A stretch of 19,262 bases of DNA, taken from the NCBI GenBank assembly GCA_013696915.1, contig JACCXR010000561.1:1-19262 (forward strand), written 5' to 3'. The stretch is from Euzebyaceae bacterium (GTDB lineage Bacteria; Actinomycetota; Nitriliruptoria; Euzebyales; Egibacteraceae). Made by a program: the position numbers and the translations under genes. Shown here in pieces: positions 14,594 through 19,262 of this stretch. The notes under the pieces were generated by a model. That model did no database searches, was not told the DNA's origin, and saw only the letters and a program-made list of their open reading frames with translations. Positions within the stretch are counted from its first letter, which is position 1, and the number at the start of each line of letters is the position of its first letter.

Positions 14594-14761
14594 TCAGCCT
14601 TCCATGGCGGTCGCTGTGCGACCACCCCCACACCACCGAGGTCAAGAAATCGCCTCCGCAGGCTCCGGCGATTCGCGTCTCGGCCTTCCATGGCGGTCGC
14701 TGCGCGACCGCCACCACCGAGGTCAAGAGAGTCGCCTCCGCAGGCTCCGGCGATTCGCGTC
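14594..14761. repeat. Diverged tandem pair of the same ~83-bp repeat family
   Basis: Unit A (14594-14679, 86 bp) and unit B (14680-14761, 82 bp) are clear relatives of the units at 7166-7331. Unit B shares an exact 28-base core with them, covering the CGGTCGC-TGC-GCGACCG hairpin and the CACCACCGAG that follows. In unit B this stem grows to 10 bp (14691-14713, loop TGC). The second hairpin is AATCGCC (14648-14654) with GGCGATT (14667-14673) in unit A. Units A and B differ from each other at several bases, so this pair is older than the other. It lies between the divergent TPR and DUF1015 genes. Confidence 0.9.
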
Positions 14762-14802
14762 TTCGGGGCACACTCGCGTGAACGATATCGACTCCTCGCG
14801 AC

Positions 14803-14823
14803 GGCGGCGCCACCGGCGCCGCC
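14803..14823 (+). promoter_or_regulatory. GC hairpin in the DUF1015 leader
   Basis: A perfect 9-bp stem GGCGGCGCC (14803-14811) and GGCGCCGCC (14815-14823) with loop ACC, ending 23 nt before the chosen DUF1015 start. It would be a leader hairpin if translation starts at 14847, but Arg-rich coding sequence if the upstream GTG at 14778 is used. Function is unknown. Confidence 0.3.
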
Positions 14824-14846
14824 CCGCCCCGGACGAAAGGCGGACC

Positions 14847-16109
14847 GTGGTCGACGCCGCGCCCTTCCGGGCTCTGCGCTACGACGCCGCGGTCGCCGGG
14901 GACCCCGCGGCGACCTCCGCGCCGGCCTACGACAGCTTCGAGCGCTTCACCTACGCCCGCCACCGGACGGCCAGCCCGTACACGGTCCTGGAACTGCTCG
15001 CCCCCAGGGACGGCGCTCGCTACCGGACGGCGGGCGTCACCTATGAACGGTGGCGCCGGACGGGCGTGCTGCGCGTCGATCCGAAGCCCGCCTTCCTGTT
15101 GTACGAGGAGCACGAGTTGCGCCACGGCGTCCCCGCCGTCCAGCGCGGCGTCCTCGCCGCTGTCGGGTTGGAGCCGCTCGACGGCAGCGGAGCGATCCTG
15201 CCGCACGAGGCGGTCGACCCGGCCCGCGTCGCGGACCGGCTGCAGCGGCTGGAGGCCGTGCCCGCCGACATCACCCCGGTCTTCGCGCTCTACACGGGGG
15301 GAACAGACGCCCTGCGCGAGCTGCTCGCACGCCCGCCGCGCGCGGCGCCGCTGGTCGCCTTCTCCGACGAGTCCGGGGTCGACCACCGGGTCTGGCGCCT
15401 GGACGCACCCGAGGAGATCGCAACGCTCCGCGCCGGCCTCGCGAGCGTCCCCGCGGTGATCGCCGACGGGCATCACCGCTACGCGACGGCGCTCGCCTAC
15501 CGGAACCGACGGCCCGCAGAGGGGGCAGGCGGGCCCGAGCCCGCGTGGGCCCGCACCCTGATGTACTTGGTCGAGTCGGGCGTGCACGGTCCCGCCGTCC
15601 ACGCCGTCCACCGGCTCGTCCAGCACTGGCAGCCCGGCGCACCCGGCAGGATCGCCCGCGACTTCCGCTGCGAGGAGGTCGCGGGCGGTGCGTCAGCGCT
15701 GGAACGGGCGCTCGCACGAGCCGAGGGCCAGGCCTTCGGGCTGTGCCTGGCGGGCGGTGTCGGCCTGCTGCTGCGACCCCGCGACCCCCGCGCCCTGGCG
15801 GCGCGGCTGCCCGCGGACCGGTCATCGCGCTGGCGGTCCCTCGATGCGGCGGTGCTGGACCATGCCGTCCTGCCGTCGCTCGGCGCCCGGGGGGTGCAGG
15901 CCCGGGCGGAGCTTGCGGCCGCCGCCGCGGAGGTCGACGAGGGCGCCGCCGCGGCACTGTTCCTGTTGCGTCCAGTCACGCCGGCGACGGTGCTCGCTTT
16001 GGCCGCCGAGGGTGAGCGAATGCCGCCGAAGACCACGTGGTTCCGCCCGAAGCCGCGTGCCGGTTTGATCATGCGGACCGTCGAGTCGGACGGACCACGC
16101 AGCACGTAG
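14847..16109 (+). CDS. DUF1015 family protein
   Basis: A 420-residue cytosolic protein of a widespread family whose biochemical role I do not know. Recognisable family landmarks: the opening DAAPFRALRYD (3-13), a diverged APAYD (26-30) in place of the usual APPYD, FLLYEEHE (83-90), LPHE (118-121), the most conserved ADGHHRYATAL (206-216), and the C-terminal MPPKTTWFRPKPRAGLIM. The length is normal. The GTG at 14847 is chosen because AAAGG lies ~7 nt upstream and similarity begins there; a GTG at 14778 would add 23 Arg-rich residues. It is followed after 93 bp by the AI-2E transporter gene. In actinobacteria DUF1015 genes often occur near tlyA, consistent with this neighbourhood. Confidence 0.88.
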   Translation: MVDAAPFRALRYDAAVAGDPAATSAPAYDSFERFTYARHRTASPYTVLELLAPRDGARYRTAGVTYERWRRTGVLRVDPKPAFLLYEEHELRHGVPAVQRGVLAAVGLEPLDGSGAILPHEAVDPARVADRLQRLEAVPADITPVFALYTGGTDALRELLARPPRAAPLVAFSDESGVDHRVWRLDAPEEIATLRAGLASVPAVIADGHHRYATALAYRNRRPAEGAGGPEPAWARTLMYLVESGVHGPAVHAVHRLVQHWQPGAPGRIARDFRCEEVAGGASALERALARAEGQAFGLCLAGGVGLLLRPRDPRALAARLPADRSSRWRSLDAAVLDHAVLPSLGARGVQARAELAAAAAEVDEGAAAALFLLRPVTPATVLALAAEGERMPPKTTWFRPKPRAGLIMRTVESDGPRST

Positions 16110-16202
16110 ACTTACCGTCGATGCGTCCTGGAGAACGGTGTCCCGACGGGGTGCCCCGAGGAGCCCGGCCGGCTGGCCGCGCCGAGCCCCGCGTGCGGGC
16201 CC

Positions 16203-17441
16203 ATGGCCGCTGATCCCGCGTCACTCGGAACGCCCCTCGACGGTGACCGGCCGGGTGTGACGCCGCCCGCCCCCCCGGTCGCCCGCCGCGTCGACAGGGA
16301 GCCGTGGCTGAGCCCCAGCCGGCTCCTGTCGCTAATCGCGGTCCTCGTCGCCACCTACGCCGCACTGGTGGTCGTCAGGGCGCTGCGGTCGGTGCTCGTC
16401 ATGCTGCTCGTCTGCCTGTTCCTGTCGTTCGCGATGGAGCCGGCGGTCCAGTACCTCAACCGCCGGGGATGGCGGCGCGGCGCCGCGACCGGCGCGGTGT
16501 TCCTCACCGGTCTGCTCGTCACCGGCGGGGCGGTCGCCGCGATCCTGCCGCCCGTGATCGACCAGGTCGTGGGTCTCGTCCGCAGCGTCCCCCAGTCGCT
16601 GGACGAGGTCAACTTGCTCCTCAGCCGCCTGCCCTTCGGCCCGGAGCTCCAGGCGTCGAGCGACCTCCGGGCTCAGCTGGCGGGCTTCGGGGCCGACTTC
16701 AGCGATCATCTCCGCGGCGTGGCGCTCGGCGCGGCGAGCAACGTCGTGAGCATCGGCGCGACGGCGATCGGCGTCGTGTTCCAGCTGCTGACGATCGTGC
16801 TCGTGACCTTCTACCTCGTCGCCGACGGCCCGCGTTTCCGCCGGGCCCTGGCCCGCCCTCTGCCACCCGACCGGCAGCGGGAGATGTTGGCCATCTGGGA
16901 GCTCGCCGTCGCCAAGACGGGCGGGTACATCTACAGCCGGGTGCTGCTGGCCGTCGTCTGCGCTGCCGCGAACACGCTGTTCCTGTTGCTGATCGGCGTG
17001 CCGTATCCCCTGCCCCTCGGCCTCTGGGTGGGGGTGACGAGCGCGTTCGTGCCGGTGGTCGGGACGTATCTCGGCGGCATCTTCGTTCTCATCGTCGCGG
17101 TCACGAACGAGCCGGTCGACGGGCTGTGGGTCCTCGGCTTCCTCATCCTGTACCAGCAGCTCGAGAACTATCTCATCGCCCCGCGCGTGCAGTCGCGGAC
17201 GATGGACGTCCACCCGGCGATCGCGTTCATCTCGGTCCTCGTCGGCGGCACGCTGCTGGGAGCGGTGGGCGCGCTGCTCGCGCTGCCGGCCGTCGCCATC
17301 ATCCAGGCCCTGCTGTCGACCTACGTGCGGCGGCACTCGCTGATATCGGAGCTCAAAGAGGTGCGTTTGCCCGCCGACCCGGCGGAACCCGCCACGACGC
17401 TCGGCCCGCCACGGCCGCGCAAGACGAGGGCGAGGGCGTGA
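16203..17441 (+). CDS. AI-2E family transporter (YdiK/TqsA/PerM-like)
   Basis: A 412-residue inner-membrane permease. After a Pro-rich cytoplasmic N-terminus (1-38) come hydrophobic segments at about 41-60, 62-79, 93-117, 185-207, 245-265, 270-301, 305-325 and 336-376. The soluble region ~118-180 between the third and fourth segments is typical. Family marks include FLSFAMEPAVQYLNRRG, TFYLVADGPRFRRAL, PYPLPLGLWVGVTSAFVPVVGTYLGG and YQQLENYLIAPRVQSRTMDVHP. Members have been linked to AI-2 export or Na+/H+ antiport, so the substrate here is open. The ATG at 16203 has little Shine-Dalgarno. The stop codon overlaps the next start (GTGA). Confidence 0.93.
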   Translation: MAADPASLGTPLDGDRPGVTPPAPPVARRVDREPWLSPSRLLSLIAVLVATYAALVVVRALRSVLVMLLVCLFLSFAMEPAVQYLNRRGWRRGAATGAVFLTGLLVTGGAVAAILPPVIDQVVGLVRSVPQSLDEVNLLLSRLPFGPELQASSDLRAQLAGFGADFSDHLRGVALGAASNVVSIGATAIGVVFQLLTIVLVTFYLVADGPRFRRALARPLPPDRQREMLAIWELAVAKTGGYIYSRVLLAVVCAAANTLFLLLIGVPYPLPLGLWVGVTSAFVPVVGTYLGGIFVLIVAVTNEPVDGLWVLGFLILYQQLENYLIAPRVQSRTMDVHPAIAFISVLVGGTLLGAVGALLALPAVAIIQALLSTYVRRHSLISELKEVRLPADPAEPATTLGPPRPRKTRARA

Positions 17442-18385
17442 GCCCCGCCCCGCTCGAGCCGCTGCCCGACGGCGTCACGGCGATCGACACCATGACCGCG
17501 GGGATGACGAAGGTCACCGCCGGCTACCTCCTCGATGCACCGCGGCCCGCACTCGTCGAATGCGGACCGGCCCTGTCGGTCAGCAGCGTCCTCCGCGCGC
17601 TGGACGGGGCCGGCCTGGGTCCCGGCGACCTCGCCTACCTCGTGCTCAGCCACATCCACCTCGACCATGCCGGCGGTGCGGGCGACGTGGCAGAGGCGTT
17701 CCCCGGCGCCACCGTCGTCGTCAGCGAGGTCGGCGCCAGGCATCTCGTTGAGCCAGACCGCCTGAACGCGAGCTCCCGCCGGGTGTACGGCGAGCTCATG
17801 GACACCGTCTACGGGGACTGCACCCCGGTGGCCGGGGAGCGGGTCCGCGGCGTGGCGGACGGCGACCGCATCGACCTCGGGGGCGGTCGCCGACTGGACG
17901 TGCTGTACGCCCCCGGGCACGCCAAGCACCACATCGGCGTCTTCGATCCCGACGCCGGTGCGCTTTTCGTCGGCGACTCGGTCGGCGTGAGGCTCCCGGG
18001 CATGACCGAGATCCGGCCGGCCACTCCGCCGCCGGACTTCGATCTCGTCCTGGCCCAGCGGACACTGCAGCGGTACCGGTCGCTGGACCCCAGGGTGGTG
18101 TACCTCGCGCACTACGGAGCGATCGACCCGCCGCAGGAGGCCTTGCACGAGGCATCGGAGCGGCTCGCGCTCTGGGCGGAGACCGCGCGCTGCGCGTACG
18201 CCGACCACTCCGAGCTCGACCACGTCACCGAGGTGCTCACGCAGCGGTTCGCCGGCGAGATGGCGGCCGATCCGGATGATCCGCACTCCCAGCGCCGGGT
18301 CGAGCTGCTGAGCGGGTACCGCTCGAACGCCATGGGCCTGGTGCGCTACTTCGAGCGCGCGACGACGGGCAACCCCTCGTCCTGA
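17438..18385 (+). CDS. Metallo-beta-lactamase-fold hydrolase
   Basis: A 315-residue MBL-fold enzyme with a full dinuclear metal site: H72, H74, D76 and H77 in SHIHLDHAGG, H161 in APGHAKHH, D180 in FVGDSVG, and H225 in LAHYGA. The order and spacing resemble glyoxalase-II-like and other single-domain MBL hydrolases; the substrate is not deducible. A C-terminal helical extension (~230-315, PPQEALHEASERLALWAETA...) is typical of this subgroup. The GTG at 17438 overlaps the transporter stop by 4 bp (GTGA) and has GAGG just upstream, so translation is coupled. It ends 9 bp from the convergent TPR gene with no room for a separate terminator. Confidence 0.9.
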   Translation: MSPAPLEPLPDGVTAIDTMTAGMTKVTAGYLLDAPRPALVECGPALSVSSVLRALDGAGLGPGDLAYLVLSHIHLDHAGGAGDVAEAFPGATVVVSEVGARHLVEPDRLNASSRRVYGELMDTVYGDCTPVAGERVRGVADGDRIDLGGGRRLDVLYAPGHAKHHIGVFDPDAGALFVGDSVGVRLPGMTEIRPATPPPDFDLVLAQRTLQRYRSLDPRVVYLAHYGAIDPPQEALHEASERLALWAETARCAYADHSELDHVTEVLTQRFAGEMAADPDDPHSQRRVELLSGYRSNAMGLVRYFERATTGNPSS

Positions 18386-18394
18386 GGGGAGCCG

Positions 18395-19261
18395 TCAGCG
18401 GTCCAGTGCGGCGATCCGCTCGTCGACGTCCAGGAAGTCGTCGGTGGTCGAGGTGATCGCCTCGAAGTAGTCCCTCGCGCGATCCTTGTCGCCTCTCCGC
18501 TCGTAGAGGTCGGCGGCCGTGTACCACAGGCGCGGATGCCAGGGCTCCACGTGCTCCGGGTCGAGGCCCGCACGGTCCAGGACCGCCAGCGCGGCGTCCA
18601 CGTCCCCACCGTCCGCGCGGCTGCCGGCGAGCACGATGAGGCCCTCGACGACGCGATCGGGCGGCGCGCCGGCACGCTCCATCTCCGTCACGTACTCGGC
18701 GACGCGGTCCGGACGTCCGCCGGCCCTTGCGCAGTCGGCCAGCAGGTGGTTCTGGTCATGCCTTCCGGACAGACGGCGGTACGCGAGCAGCTCGCTGTGC
18801 GCCGCGGGGTACTCCCCCGTCAGGTACAGCGCGATGCCCAGCGCCTCACGGACCGCGACGCTTCTCGCAGCCACCGTCTTCGCCCAGGCGAGCAGCTCGA
18901 CGGCCCGGCCCGCGTCTCCGGCAGCGAGCGCGTCCCCGGCGGCGCCGTACGCCCGCATGACGTCCGGCAGTTCCTCCGGCTTCGTCGCCCCCCTGAGGTC
19001 GCGATGGACCTCGCGCGGCAGGCGCGGTTTGTCCTCCGGCAGGGCCGGCTTCGACGGGCGCGCCGACCCGCGCCGGGGGGGTCTGCCGGATCCGCCGGGC
19101 TCTCCGGAACCGGTCCGCCCTTCGCCATGACCGATCCGCTGCGTGCGCCCGGGCTCAGCTGCGGCCTCGCCCCGCTTGCGACCGCGCCCCTCGCCCCGCG
19201 GCCCGGTCGGTCTGCCGTCCCGACCTCCGGCCCGGTCGCCGCCGCGGCCCTCCCCCCGCAC
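18395..19261 (-). CDS. TPR-repeat protein with basic Gly/Arg-rich N-terminus, 5' end at window edge
   Basis: At least 288 residues. Residues ~1-75 are low-complexity Gly/Arg/Glu-rich; from ~80 (LPREVHRDLRGATKPEELPDVMRAYGAAGDALAAGD) the protein is a helical TPR array: AVELLAWAKTVAARSVAVREALGIALYLTGEYPAAHSELLAYRRLSG, then DVDAALAVLDRAGLDP and LWYTAADLYERRGDKDRARDYFEAI. The layout, a basic tail plus helical repeats upstream of a tlyA locus, resembles the protein encoded by M. tuberculosis Rv1691 (from memory). A GTG at 19261 is open to the edge, so the true start may lie outside. The disordered basic N-terminus may bind nucleic acid; this is inference. A HAD phosphatase that usually follows is missing here. 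Confidence 0.82.
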   Translation of the reverse strand: MRGEGRGGDRAGGRDGRPTGPRGEGRGRKRGEAAAEPGRTQRIGHGEGRTGSGEPGGSGRPPRRGSARPSKPALPEDKPRLPREVHRDLRGATKPEELPDVMRAYGAAGDALAAGDAGRAVELLAWAKTVAARSVAVREALGIALYLTGEYPAAHSELLAYRRLSGRHDQNHLLADCARAGGRPDRVAEYVTEMERAGAPPDRVVEGLIVLAGSRADGGDVDAALAVLDRAGLDPEHVEPWHPRLWYTAADLYERRGDKDRARDYFEAITSTTDDFLDVDERIAALDR

Positions 19262-19262
19262 C

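Noticed and set aside
14571..14691. N-terminal extension of the small TPR protein into the repeat
   Set aside because: A good Shine-Dalgarno precedes the ATG at 14571, TPR sequence starts there, and the extension would translate repeat DNA.
13311..15626. Very long minus-strand open frame (771 codons) across the rhomboid, TPR and DUF1015 genes
   Set aside because: It runs antisense or out of frame through three well-supported genes and two repeat units; the product is low-complexity.
16110..16202. Terminator or promoter between DUF1015 and AI-2E genes
   Set aside because: Only short imperfect stems and no convincing -35/-10 pair were visible in the 93-bp gap.

Overview
The window is very GC-rich, densely packed bacterial chromosome and reads as an actinobacterium (Actinomycetota). 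GTG starts are frequent. The minus-strand gene order TPR protein - small conserved protein - tlyA - nadK - recN - (wall or envelope gene) - pyrG - Nudix ADP-ribose pyrophosphatase - xerD matches the conserved actinobacterial block known from Mycobacterium tuberculosis (Rv1691 to Rv1701, recalled from memory). I cannot fix the class from this sequence; the arrangement and divergence suggest a lineage away from mycobacteria and streptomycetes. No tRNA, rRNA, CRISPR array, transposase or phage gene was seen, and no gap between genes exceeds 300 bases.

Left part (1-4.5 kb, mostly minus strand): a pyrimidine nucleoside phosphorylase cut by the window edge, a TraR/DksA-type zinc-finger protein, the recombinase XerD and alanine dehydrogenase form one tight minus-strand run (gaps of 4-7 bp, or overlap). 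A short plus-strand remnant of an exported beta-propeller protein follows, then the Nudix hydrolase.

Middle part (4.5-13.2 kb, minus strand except one small membrane protein): pyrG, a VOC/glyoxalase-fold protein, a degenerate M23 peptidase-like envelope protein, recN, nadK, tlyA, a 67-residue conserved protein and a phasin/histone-H1-like protein with a long Lys/Ala repeat tail. nadK, tlyA and the two genes before them are almost contiguous and probably co-transcribed.

Right part (13.4-18.4 kb): a plus-strand block of rhomboid protease, DUF1015 protein, AI-2E-type transporter and metallo-beta-lactamase-fold hydrolase (the last two share a GTGA overlap), interrupted by a small minus-strand TPR gene. 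A second TPR gene, probably the Rv1691 counterpart, runs off the right edge.

Most of the content is housekeeping: nucleotide supply (pyrG, deoA, nadK, Nudix), DNA repair and chromosome processing (recN, xerD), ribosome modification (tlyA). The most unusual signal is a structured repeat family of about 83 bp. It is present as an exact tandem pair at 7166-7331 and as a diverged tandem pair at 14594-14761, both times in the same orientation just upstream of a minus-strand start codon. I found no convincing new defence or biosynthetic system.
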